Positions 35,877-44,843 of a stretch of DNA of 64,000 nucleotides are shown here, piece by piece. A model generated the notes under the pieces. It made no database searches. It saw nothing but the letters and a program-made list of their open reading frames with translations, and was not told the DNA's origin. This stretch comes from Pedobacter ureilyticus. GTDB lineage: Bacteria; Bacteroidota; Bacteroidia; Sphingobacteriales; Sphingobacteriaceae. Location: contig NZ_SSHJ01000007.1 in NCBI RefSeq assembly GCF_005925345.1, positions 140,201 to 204,200 on the forward strand. Direction: 5' to 3'. The first letter of the stretch is position 1. Every line of letters begins with the position of its first letter. The position numbers and the translations under genes are program-made.

Positions 35877-36335
35877 CTAAAATTTAACCACGGTAAGTTT
35901 TGATTGTAAACCGTCTGGACCAGGTAAGCCAATAGTGTAGTTTTTATTGTTTTTAACCAATTTGATCATCAAAGAATTATCTTTAGTAGCATCAACAGGA
36001 TGAGAGATCCAACGGATGGCAATAGGCACTTCTACAATTCCTGGTAGAAATTCCAATTGACGTTTAGCGCTTACGATTTCAAAATCTACACCTTCTTTAA
36101 GGCCTGCACCAACCATAAATTCATAGTCAAGTGTCATTGTTTCAAATTGGCGTTTTCCACTAAAGTAAACTTTGTACTCTACTGTTTCATTTCTATCGCT
36201 AGCTACTCTTACTGTGCTAGTATTATTTACATGAATGTAGAAAAAAGGATTATCATAAGGAGTAGCGGCATCTTTGTTACATGATGCAGTTAACAAAACC
36301 ACAAATAGTAAATACCACGATTTAATAAATTTCAT
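35877..36335 (-). CDS. DUF4843-like small lipoprotein
   Basis: The frame opens at 36356, but Met at 36335 (MKFIKSWYLLFVVLLTASC) gives a proper lipoprotein signal with lipid Cys and starts just after the SusD stop at 36337. About 152 residues, mostly beta: FFYIHVNNTSTVRVASDRNETVEYKVYF, FEIVSAKRQLEFLPGIVEVPI, a Calx-beta-like arrangement. DUF4843 proteins are typically the third gene after susC/susD in Bacteroidota loci, presumably surface-exposed accessory binders. Function otherwise unknown. Confidence 0.75.
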   Translation of the reverse strand: MKFIKSWYLLFVVLLTASCNKDAATPYDNPFFYIHVNNTSTVRVASDRNETVEYKVYFSGKRQFETMTLDYEFMVGAGLKEGVDFEIVSAKRQLEFLPGIVEVPIAIRWISHPVDATKDNSLMIKLVKNNKNYTIGLPGPDGLQSKLTVVKF

Positions 36336-36336
36336 A

Positions 36337-37788
36337 TTATAGAGGATTTTGTTCAATTAAAGGATTAGCTACGATCTCCATTGCTGGAATTGGTAGCACA
36401 AATTTATTGTTAGGATAGGTCAACGTACAAGTATTTGAATTGCATTCAGTCCTATTTAGGTTCTCTTTGTAACGCATGATATCGAAAATGCGTTGATTCT
36501 CAAAACCAAGCTCTTTACGTCTTTCCAATTTAATTTGTTGTAAAAGCACACCCGGATCTGCACTAGATAAGGTAATATCTGCCGGTGCAACATTATAAGC
36601 TCTCGCACGTACAACCTTAATTTGGTTTGCAGCTAATTCATATTGTTGCTTGTGGTAGTAAGCTTCGGCTAGATTAAGGTAGATTTCAGCTGATCTGAAC
36701 ATTTTGAAATTTACAGGCCAATTTGCACGTACTACATCATCTGCTTTACCATATTTAATTGTATAATATGTATTTGGAGCACGCGTACTTGCTATAAATT
36801 GTTGAGATCTCACATCGCTATTATCAAATAAAGCCCTATACGTAGCATGCGGATATACATAAAAAGTTTCGGGATTAGACAGAATATCTGTTAAATAGGT
36901 TGTAGCAGTTGCATTCAAATTAAGTTGCCATATTACCTCAGAACTAATACTAGTTGGTGTATTAGAGCCCATAAACATATTCAAATAGCCTGCCGAAGAA
37001 ACTAATGGATATTTATTTTTCAGTGCTTGATTTTCCAACAGACCAATTACGCCATCCCAATCTTGCATATACAAGTACACTCTTGATAATAATGTAGTAG
37101 CTGCATCTGCCGAAACATAGATTTTGCTTTTTGAATTACTATAAGTTGAAAGTACTACTTGCGCTTCTTTAAGGTCGGTTATAATTCTAGCGTATGTCTC
37201 TTTCATAGTAGATCTTGGAGTAGTTACTCCAGGAAGTGGTGTTTTGGTAAAAATTGGCACACCAAGATGACTAGCATCAGTAGTATATGCATACGTTTGG
37301 CCATATACATTCGCTAAATCAAAAAAGCACATTGCTCTAAGCACTAATGCTTCGCCATACACGGTATTGATGTTTCCTTTATAAGCAGGAAAAGCCTCTA
37401 AAAGACTAGCTCTAGATTCGATTACATTATTTACATTATTTAATGTCTCATAAATATTTTCCCAAATTACCCTTACTGCACCTAGGCTCAAAGCAGGATC
37501 ACTTTCATAATTATACTCTGCTAAAACGCCTGCCCCCAACGTTTGATTAAGTAAAACGTTATCTCCACGTAATTCTCCATACAAACCATATTGAGAAAGA
37601 TGGTATTTAGCAAATAGACTATAGCTTCCTACTAAAGCAGAGTTATAACCCTCTACATTGGTAAATAGCTTTTCTCCTGTAAGCGAACCAACAGGCTCTA
37701 TCTCTAAAAAAGATTTACAGCTACTTATGATAAGTAAGGCAAAAACGAGTGCCATACGAACCAATTTTATATGTAATATATTATTCAT
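36337..37788 (-). CDS. SusD/RagB-family outer-membrane lipoprotein
   Basis: 483 residues. Lipoprotein signal ALLIISSCKSFLEI (lipid Cys about residue 24). SusD hallmarks: VIWENIYETLNNVNNVIE, GEALVLRAMCFFDLANVYGQTYA, LLSRVYLYMQDWDGVIGLL, FRSAEIYLNLAEAYYHKQQYELAA and the C-terminal PIPAMEIVANPLIEQNP. Surface-binding partner of the SusC channel directly upstream (11 bp). The locus has no glycoside hydrolase but does have an M16 peptidase relic, so peptide uptake is a reasonable but unproven guess. Confidence 0.93.
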   Translation of the reverse strand: MNNILHIKLVRMALVFALLIISSCKSFLEIEPVGSLTGEKLFTNVEGYNSALVGSYSLFAKYHLSQYGLYGELRGDNVLLNQTLGAGVLAEYNYESDPALSLGAVRVIWENIYETLNNVNNVIESRASLLEAFPAYKGNINTVYGEALVLRAMCFFDLANVYGQTYAYTTDASHLGVPIFTKTPLPGVTTPRSTMKETYARIITDLKEAQVVLSTYSNSKSKIYVSADAATTLLSRVYLYMQDWDGVIGLLENQALKNKYPLVSSAGYLNMFMGSNTPTSISSEVIWQLNLNATATTYLTDILSNPETFYVYPHATYRALFDNSDVRSQQFIASTRAPNTYYTIKYGKADDVVRANWPVNFKMFRSAEIYLNLAEAYYHKQQYELAANQIKVVRARAYNVAPADITLSSADPGVLLQQIKLERRKELGFENQRIFDIMRYKENLNRTECNSNTCTLTYPNNKFVLPIPAMEIVANPLIEQNPL

Positions 37789-37799
37789 TTCTATAATTA

Positions 37800-40700
37800 T
37801 TAAAATGTAAGATTTACGCCAGCAGAATAAGAAGTTTGTGCTGGTGCTCCTCTAAATGAATTGGCATAGGTATTTAGTTTAATAGTTTCGTACTCACCAT
37901 TACCTAAATTATTTCTTTTACTTGTTCTATAAGGTGTCCACATTACTATATTATCAGCCATGATATAAACTGCAGCATTTTTTAAGAATATTTTCCTTGC
38001 AAAATTATCAGGCAATTTATATTCTATACTTACGTTTTTTAATTGAATATTAGACCTATCTAACAAATACCTAGTAGAAGTTCTATTAGAGCTTGTTGAA
38101 ATTGCAGATAATCTAGGATTAACTGATAAATCTCCTGGATATCTCCAATGATCTAACATATCAGTTGATAGGTTAGTGCTTAAAATATTTAACCCATCGT
38201 GCTCAGCTGCGTTTAATAATGAAGATAACTCTAACCCACCTTTAGAGTAAAGCACTAAAAAAGATAAGTTAAAGCCTTTGTAAGATAATAAGTTGGTTAC
38301 ACCACCATAAAAATCAGGATTTGGTCTACCAATAACCACCCTATTGTTAACATCAAACAACTTGGTAATATTACCATTCAAATCATACCACATTGGGTCA
38401 CCTGTACTTGGGTCAACGCCAGCCCAACGAACTAGATATATAGATCTTGAATCTTCTCCAACTCGCATAATTGAGGTTAAATTTGATTGACCTATATCGG
38501 TAGCTAACGATAATACTTTATTTCTATTAAAAGAGATATTAAAATTTGTTGTCCAGCTAAAATTCCCTCTATCAATATTTTTTGAAACTACTGTTGCCTC
38601 TAAACCTGTGTTTTGTAGTTTTCCAATGTTTCGGTAAATAGAGCGTTGTCCCGTGGTTAATGAAACATTTGCATCACTAATCAAATCCTTCGTTATATCT
38701 CTATAATATTCTAATCCTACGTTTATTCTATTGAATAGTGCTAAGTCTATACCTGTATTTAATTTGTAAGTTGTTTCCCATTTTAAACCACTGTTTCTAC
38801 CTCTAGACATTGTGGCACCTATCACATCTCCGTAGGCGTTTGTTTCACTAAAAGAATATATCCCTTTAGCATAGTTACCATTAAATCGTCCGTTTCCGGT
38901 AGTACCATAAGACACTTTTAGTTTTAAGAAATTGATTTCTTCTGGAACGTTATTTTTCCAAAAATCTTCATTAGAAACGGTCCATGCACCGCCCAAAGCG
39001 TAGAAACCCGCCCATTTTACATCTTGTCCAAAATCAGAGTCTCCATCTCTTCTAAAGCTAAAACTTATGTTATATTTATCTTTCCAAAGGTAAGATAGTC
39101 GTCCAAAATTAGATAGGGATGATGTTTCAGTTGTATTTCCCGTACTCCTTGTATTTGTAGCGATAGCCATTGACAGCTCCCTAACGTAATCATTCGGAAA
39201 ATTAAAAGCACTGGCACGAATGAACGAACTATTACTTTTATTGGCCTCAAAACCCAATAAAGCACTAAGTGTTCCATTATAAAGTTGCTTAGTATAATTT
39301 AAACTAGCATTTGAGGTCCAATTATACATTCTAGCTTGATTTTTATTTAAATATCCGTTGTCAGATTTTCCTGTTAAATTTTGCATTGAGGAGTATCTCA
39401 ATTCATTGATAGAAGAAAAATCTACACCAGAACGAGTAGTAAAATCTAAGCCAGGCATAATTCGATACGTAGCCTGTATTTGTGAAAATGCTTGTAAAGT
39501 AGATTGATCATTATCATTTTGATAAGCCTCTGCTAAAGAAGGAAAAATACGGTTACCTTGATAATCATATAATGCATAGCTACCATCTGGATTATATGGC
39601 GATATCACAGGTAATTCGTCATAATAATTACTCCCTACACTCCACATATCGTTTACATTGTAAGATCCTCCAAAAACGAAATTGAAAGACAGCCTCTTAC
39701 TTACATCTGTATTGATTTGAGAGCGTAAACTATAACGTTGAGTACTATTAGCAATGCTAGTTAGTTTTTGGTCATAAAAACTACCAGAAACATAGTAGTT
39801 TGTACTTTCATTTGAACCAGATAGAGATAAATTATGCGTATTAATTTGCCCCTGATCATAATAGGTGTCTAACCAATTTGTAGATACATTACCATAATCT
39901 GCAATTTTATCGCTCAACCCCATTTCATTCACAATTCTTCTGTATTGATCACCGTTAAGGACGTTAAATGTATTAAATGGAGCTATTCTATCAATAGTTG
40001 TACGATAGTTATATTTAACAATTGGTGTTCCTTTTCCCTTTTTTGTACGAACTAAAATTACACCGTTAGAGCCACTTGAGCCATAAATAGCCGTTGCGCT
40101 CGCATCTTTCAAAACCGTTATAGATTCAATATCTTCTGGGTTAATATAAGTTAGTGGACTAATACTTGTTTCAGGACCTGCAATAGAATTGGTAGTTCCA
40201 CCAGTATTAATAGGTATGCCATCCAATACCCATAATGGCTCGTTAGACATTACCCCATAAGGAGCAGAAGCCTCACCGCGTATGCGAGTGCTCATTCTTG
40301 GCCTTGGCGAGCCATTATTTTGATCTTGTGTATTAAATTCTAAGCCAGGCACTAAACCTTCCAATAAAGCATCAATACGAAGCGCTGGTCGCTTTTCAAG
40401 GTCTTTCGCCGTAATTGTAACCGCGCTACCTATTTGGTTTTCTTTGGTTTCTTTAATACCATAAGCAGATACCACAACTTCGTTTAATGTACCTGGTAGT
40501 TCTTGCAAAACAACGTCTATTCTAGTTGCAGCAGTTACATTAATTTCCTTCTTTTCATATCCAAGATAAGAAATTACTAAAGTTGTTGGCCCATTAATTT
40601 TTAACGAGAACAAACCTTTAAAATCGGTAGTAGTTCCTTTATTAGTTCCTTTGATAAGAACAGATACACCATTTACAAAAAATGGAACATTACTATCGTT

Positions 40701-41072
40701 ATTTTTTAGTTTCACTATACCAGTAATAATCACTTCTTGTTGAGATACATTACTAGTTTTTGAATACAGCGTTACTGTTTTATCAACAATTTTGTAATTC
40801 ACATTGATCTTGGAAGATAAAAGTTTAACCGTTTCTTCAAATGTTAAATTATCAAAATTGACACTTAAACTCTTATTGCTATTAAGTAGTTCATTATCAT
40901 AGATAAAGTAATAATTAGCTTGCTTTTCCAACGATTCGATAATCGTCTTCAATGATTTGTTTTGAGCATTTAAATCAATCTTTTGGAGGCTATTCGCATT
41001 CGCCCAACTGGGGAAATAAAAGCCTACTAACACAAGAAAGAATGTTAATAGTTTGGATAGCAGTTTGTTCAT
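37800..41072 (-). CDS. SusC/RagA TonB-dependent transporter with STN domain
   Basis: 1090 residues. Signal peptide to about residue 26 (ANANS), STN domain (about 30-105, LKTIIESLEKQANYYFIYDNELL), carboxypeptidase-like domain (VSVLIKGTNKGTTTDFKGLFSLK), plug with ITVLKDASATAIYGSSGSNGVILVRTK in parts, then a 22-strand barrel ending QTSYSAGVNLTF. The STN domain couples it to FecR and the ECF sigma upstream. The gap to fecR is only 21 bp, so the antisense RNA arrangement seen at the first SusC locus is not possible here. Confidence 0.94.
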   Translation of the reverse strand: MNKLLSKLLTFFLVLVGFYFPSWANANSLQKIDLNAQNKSLKTIIESLEKQANYYFIYDNELLNSNKSLSVNFDNLTFEETVKLLSSKINVNYKIVDKTVTLYSKTSNVSQQEVIITGIVKLKNNDSNVPFFVNGVSVLIKGTNKGTTTDFKGLFSLKINGPTTLVISYLGYEKKEINVTAATRIDVVLQELPGTLNEVVVSAYGIKETKENQIGSAVTITAKDLEKRPALRIDALLEGLVPGLEFNTQDQNNGSPRPRMSTRIRGEASAPYGVMSNEPLWVLDGIPINTGGTTNSIAGPETSISPLTYINPEDIESITVLKDASATAIYGSSGSNGVILVRTKKGKGTPIVKYNYRTTIDRIAPFNTFNVLNGDQYRRIVNEMGLSDKIADYGNVSTNWLDTYYDQGQINTHNLSLSGSNESTNYYVSGSFYDQKLTSIANSTQRYSLRSQINTDVSKRLSFNFVFGGSYNVNDMWSVGSNYYDELPVISPYNPDGSYALYDYQGNRIFPSLAEAYQNDNDQSTLQAFSQIQATYRIMPGLDFTTRSGVDFSSINELRYSSMQNLTGKSDNGYLNKNQARMYNWTSNASLNYTKQLYNGTLSALLGFEANKSNSSFIRASAFNFPNDYVRELSMAIATNTRSTGNTTETSSLSNFGRLSYLWKDKYNISFSFRRDGDSDFGQDVKWAGFYALGGAWTVSNEDFWKNNVPEEINFLKLKVSYGTTGNGRFNGNYAKGIYSFSETNAYGDVIGATMSRGRNSGLKWETTYKLNTGIDLALFNRINVGLEYYRDITKDLISDANVSLTTGQRSIYRNIGKLQNTGLEATVVSKNIDRGNFSWTTNFNISFNRNKVLSLATDIGQSNLTSIMRVGEDSRSIYLVRWAGVDPSTGDPMWYDLNGNITKLFDVNNRVVIGRPNPDFYGGVTNLLSYKGFNLSFLVLYSKGGLELSSLLNAAEHDGLNILSTNLSTDMLDHWRYPGDLSVNPRLSAISTSSNRTSTRYLLDRSNIQLKNVSIEYKLPDNFARKIFLKNAAVYIMADNIVMWTPYRTSKRNNLGNGEYETIKLNTYANSFRGAPAQTSYSAGVNLTF

Positions 41073-41093
41073 GGTTATTTATTGTTGTTATAA

Positions 41094-42098
41094 TTATTTT
41101 ACTACGACTACGTTTTTCTCTAGCACAATTTGTTCGTTAGATACTAGACTAAGCATATTCAGTACTTCGTAAATACTTGCATTGGCCCCTATTTTTCCTG
41201 AGATATGCTTATTAGATGCCGGCACATTTGAAGTGGTTACGTTATACCATTTAGATATTTTATCTAATATCTCGGCCAGTGTTTCATCTTCAAATGCAAA
41301 AACTTGCTCTTTCCACAACAGGTTATTTTCCTTAAAAGCTTCTGGTAGTATTTTTCCTTTATCAAGAGTAATTGACTCGCCCGCAATCAAGACAGCTTCG
41401 TTATCTTCTTGACTTATCGTAGAAACTTTTCCTTCTACCAGTGTTAAAGTTTCTTTTTGATTAGGATATGATTTTAAATTGAACTTTGTGCCTAAAACTC
41501 TGACAGTTTGTTGGGTAGTCTCAACAAAGAAAGGCCTTGAACTATCTTTTGCAACTTCAAAAAAAGCCTCGCCAACAAGTCTTACTCTCCGTTCATTTGC
41601 ATCAAAATTCAATTTTTCGAGCGAAGAAGCAGCATTGAGCCAAACTTTACTACCATCTTCAAGGGTTACATTAAATATTTCAGCATTAGCGGAATGAACA
41701 GCAGTTATTTTATTGTCAGCATAATTTATTTTTCCTTCAATTTCTAAGGATGATTTTAAGCTATTATTAGTGGTTGTTAGTACATTTAGTTTAGGACCGC
41801 CATAAATTACATTATCATCTTGCTGTGTTTTAAAATAAAAAATACTAACGCCTGCAATTATGAGCACCGCCGCTGCAGATATTATTCTTTTTGAATACAA
41901 ATACAGGTTGTTCTTTCGATATTTACTGTCTATTTTTTTGCGGATGTTGTTTTTAACAACTTCCATTGAGTTTTCGACAACAAGTACATCCTTATCATCT
42001 GAATGATACCAGTTATTAATTATTTCAAAGTCTTCTCGCTTTGAATGACCAGTAAAAAGTTTGTGTATAGCCTGCTTTATTGAGTTCGTTAACTTCAT
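41094..42098 (-). CDS. FecR-family anti-sigma factor
   Basis: 334 residues. Cytoplasmic part 1-70, one membrane helix at about 72-88 (IISAAAVLIIAGVSIFYF), FecR domain (IFNVTLEDGSKVWLNAASSLEKL, VRLVGEAFFEVAKDSSRPFFVET, VRVLGTKFNLKSYPN) and a C-terminal STN-like domain (ETLAEILDKISKWYNV, ISGKIGANASIYEVLNML). Paired with the ECF sigma gene 58 bp upstream; senses the state of the SusC partner and releases sigma. Confidence 0.92.
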   Translation of the reverse strand: MKLTNSIKQAIHKLFTGHSKREDFEIINNWYHSDDKDVLVVENSMEVVKNNIRKKIDSKYRKNNLYLYSKRIISAAAVLIIAGVSIFYFKTQQDDNVIYGGPKLNVLTTTNNSLKSSLEIEGKINYADNKITAVHSANAEIFNVTLEDGSKVWLNAASSLEKLNFDANERRVRLVGEAFFEVAKDSSRPFFVETTQQTVRVLGTKFNLKSYPNQKETLTLVEGKVSTISQEDNEAVLIAGESITLDKGKILPEAFKENNLLWKEQVFAFEDETLAEILDKISKWYNVTTSNVPASNKHISGKIGANASIYEVLNMLSLVSNEQIVLEKNVVVVK

Positions 42099-42155
42099 AT
42101 TTCTAGGGTTATATACTTACAGTACAACAACTCTAGAAATACGCACGCTTTGAGA

Positions 42156-42710
42156 TTAAAAAAAATAAAAAATAATGGATAGGTAGTCTCTTAACACTTT
42201 CAAAGCTTTAGAAAGTTGGTTTTCTACCGTCCTTTTAGAAATATTCATCTTTTCTGCAATCTCATCATTTGATAAATAATCCTGACGTGAAGATTTAAAT
42301 ATAATCCGACATTGTTTTGGCAACTCTTCTACTTTATTAAAAAGATGTTCCTTCAAATTTTTCTCTTCAATAGCATCTTCCACAGCACGCTCCACCATTT
42401 CCGAATCATCAGGATATTCGTCTAGATATTGCATGCGATTGTACTTATAAATAGCACGTAAAATTGCATACTTTACGGCCTTAGTTAAATAAGCTTCAAG
42501 ATTTTCAATAGATGCAGGATTTTTATGATTGAGAAGACTTAAAAATACGTCTTGAACACAATCTTCTGCCATAGACTGATCGCGACATTTATGAAAAGCT
42601 ATGGCAAACAAATTATTCCAATACTTATCGTACAATTTGGAAAATTTTGTTTTGTCATTTTTGAGTTCAGACAAGTAATTCTTATCATCGTTTGAAACAT
42701 CTATGTTCAA
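42156..42710 (-). CDS. ECF sigma-70 factor (FecI-like)
   Basis: 184 residues. Region 2 with FAIAFHKCRDQSMAEDCVQDVFLSLLNH, region 4 with CRIIFKSSRQDYLSNDEIAEKMNISKRTVENQLSKALKVL (landmarks AEDCVQDVF and SNDEIAEKMNISKRTV). It should turn on the SusC/SusD operon that follows. A -7 element TATATTTG lies upstream on the minus strand (plus coordinates 42728-42735), about 20 bp before the start codon. Confidence 0.92.
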   Translation of the reverse strand: MNIDVSNDDKNYLSELKNDKTKFSKLYDKYWNNLFAIAFHKCRDQSMAEDCVQDVFLSLLNHKNPASIENLEAYLTKAVKYAILRAIYKYNRMQYLDEYPDDSEMVERAVEDAIEEKNLKEHLFNKVEELPKQCRIIFKSSRQDYLSNDEIAEKMNISKRTVENQLSKALKVLRDYLSIIFYFF

Positions 42711-42928
42711 GTGCTTTTCATTTTAAACAAATATACTGATTTTATAAATCATAAAAATCTTGCATTTTATTAAATTAATCATAACAATTCATCTATTTTT
42801 ATTCGAAATTTTCATTTCCACATCAAATTATCGCATATTTTTCAGTTTTCAATTACAAATTACCCCGAAAAATTATAACCAGTTAAAAATCCAAACCATT
42901 ATCTTCGCCTCCACTTTTAGTAAATTTC

Positions 42929-44422
42929 ATGAAAAATAGAATAGCAATAACCACCCTACTCATTTCCTTTTTTATACTTATTCAAATACCTCAAATCGGG
43001 TATGCGATTGATAACATAATTACCATAAAAGGTAAAGTTTTTTATGATGCCAATAATAATGGCGTTCATGATTCTAAAGAAAAAGGTTTAAAAAACATTC
43101 TAATTTCAAATGGAAAAGATATTGTTAAAACAGATAAGAATGGTTTATATGCTATAAAAGCAACTATTGGTGAATCCATTTTTCCAATTTTTCCATCCGA
43201 ATATATTTGGAGTAAGTCAAAATCGAAGGTAATCAATGCGAATTATCTTTATTTAGATCCAAATCATACAATTCTAAAAGACACAATTTCATGGTACGTA
43301 CCAGCTTTTAAAAACGAAACACCTAAATTATTTAGTGTTGGAGCTATTGGCGATATCCAAGTAGATAATGCAGAAGAACTGAATTATGCCGCAAAAAGTA
43401 TTTTTTCTGAATTAAATAATAGAAATGATATTAGTTTTAACTTGATGCTTGGCGATATAGTCAATGACAAGGTTGAGTTGCTACCCATCATGCATGAGAT
43501 GATGAATCAGTTACCATCATCTTCCTGGACATTGGTAGGTAATCACGATCGAAATGTGGATAATCCACTATTTATGAATGATGCTTTTAACCGAGTAAAT
43601 GGAAGTGACAATTACGCTTTCAACTACGGAAAAACACATTTCATCGTATTAAACAATATTTTCGCTACAGATAAAAAAAGTTACGAAGGAAGATTAACGG
43701 ACAAACAGTTAGAATTTTTGAAAAACGATTTGTCTTATGTTTCAAAAGAAAAAACAATTGTCATTAGTCAGCACATCCCTATGGTTGCTACTAAAAACAA
43801 AAAGGAAATATTACATTTACTTAAGGATTATAAGAGTGTTTTAATACTATCAGGACATACACACACGGTTAACAGATATTTTTTTAATCATCCAAACATT
43901 CAAGAGCTAGGGGTTGGCGCAACTTGTGGAAATTGGTGGAGAGGCGAGAAAAATACAGAAGGAATACCAAGTGCTTTAATGCAATGCGGCGCTCCAAGAG
44001 GGTATTTTGTAATAGATTTTGATGATGACAAGTATAACTTTCGCTTTAAAGGAGTTGGTTTAGATGAAACAAAGCAAATGGCACTTACTACAGATAGCAA
44101 TAGAATAGTAGTAAATGTGTTTGGTGGCGGAGATAGTACAACTGTTTGTATCAAAATTGATAACGGTGAATGGGTAAAAATGAACCATAAAAAAGAAATT
44201 GACCCAACAGTTTTAAGTATTGTAGAACTTAACCAGTCTAAAGTGTATCCTACTAAAGGTAATACAGCTAATCCGCTTCGTAAAAGATATTCTTCTCATA
44301 TATGGGAAATAGCAAGGCAAAAAACATCGTCTCCAAAAACATCAGTGGTTTTAGTTAAAGCGCAAGATAGATTTGGTTTAAATGTTGAAGAGAAATTTCT
44401 ATTGTACGAGCACCTTAATTAA
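42929..44422 (+). CDS. calcineurin-like metallophosphoesterase with N-terminal SdrD-B/Cna-B-like domain
   Basis: 497 residues. Signal peptide to about residue 26, then a beta domain whose start IKGKVFYDANNNGVHDSKEKG is the SdrD B-type pattern (about 32-75). Metallophosphatase motifs: GAIGDIQVD (about 140), LMLGDIVND, LVGNHDRNVD, VISQHIPMV and LSGHTHTVNR, giving the two-metal site. A C-terminal beta domain follows from about 400. Secreted phosphoesterase; in Bacteroidota this architecture is frequent for phosphate scavenging or phosphonolipid/nucleotide cleavage. Divergent from the ECF sigma gene. Confidence 0.9.
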   Translation: MKNRIAITTLLISFFILIQIPQIGYAIDNIITIKGKVFYDANNNGVHDSKEKGLKNILISNGKDIVKTDKNGLYAIKATIGESIFPIFPSEYIWSKSKSKVINANYLYLDPNHTILKDTISWYVPAFKNETPKLFSVGAIGDIQVDNAEELNYAAKSIFSELNNRNDISFNLMLGDIVNDKVELLPIMHEMMNQLPSSSWTLVGNHDRNVDNPLFMNDAFNRVNGSDNYAFNYGKTHFIVLNNIFATDKKSYEGRLTDKQLEFLKNDLSYVSKEKTIVISQHIPMVATKNKKEILHLLKDYKSVLILSGHTHTVNRYFFNHPNIQELGVGATCGNWWRGEKNTEGIPSALMQCGAPRGYFVIDFDDDKYNFRFKGVGLDETKQMALTTDSNRIVVNVFGGGDSTTVCIKIDNGEWVKMNHKKEIDPTVLSIVELNQSKVYPTKGNTANPLRKRYSSHIWEIARQKTSSPKTSVVLVKAQDRFGLNVEEKFLLYEHLN

Positions 44423-44562
44423 AGAAAAGATCTCAGATGGAATTAAATAGTTTAAAATTATTTCGATGAAGAAACCTACCAAAAATAAGCATTAATAATA
44501 TCGATAACCTTTATAAGGTTGGTATATTTACCCAAGTTATAATTTAAAATAATCTTTAAGCA

Positions 44563-44676
44563 ATGACAACAGAGAAACTAAAAAAATGGGTTAAAAAACT
44601 AGGTTTCTGGGGATTTTTATTCTTTTTAGTTAAAGGTTTGGTTTGGTTAGCTCTTGGCTATTTTATTGTAAAATAG
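44563..44676 (+). CDS. 37-residue membrane protein
   Basis: ATG-initiated frame reading MTTEKLKKWVKKLGFWG, FLFFLVKGLVWLALG and YFIVK. An amphipathic basic N-terminus leads into one membrane helix (about 15-36). The clean positive-inside pattern and the GFWGFLFFLVKGLVWLA core, which I recall from tiny Bacteroidota membrane proteins, support a real gene. Function unknown. Confidence 0.6.
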   Translation: MTTEKLKKWVKKLGFWGFLFFLVKGLVWLALGYFIVK

Positions 44677-44843
44677 CAACTACAAAGCTAAAGCAGGTAG
44701 CAAAACCTACCTCAAAGTCTTATTCCTTTCGTTTTGATCCTTCACCTATTCATTTTCATAGAAATCATCCCCTACAATTAATCAATAAACAACCTATAAG
44801 AATAACTACAAATCATTATATTTAGGCCGTTTTTGTGCTAAAG

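Noticed and set aside
41073..41093. Antisense sRNA at the second fecR-susC junction
   Set aside because: The gap is only 21 bp and has no hairpin or T-run, so the arrangement proposed for the first locus is not repeated.
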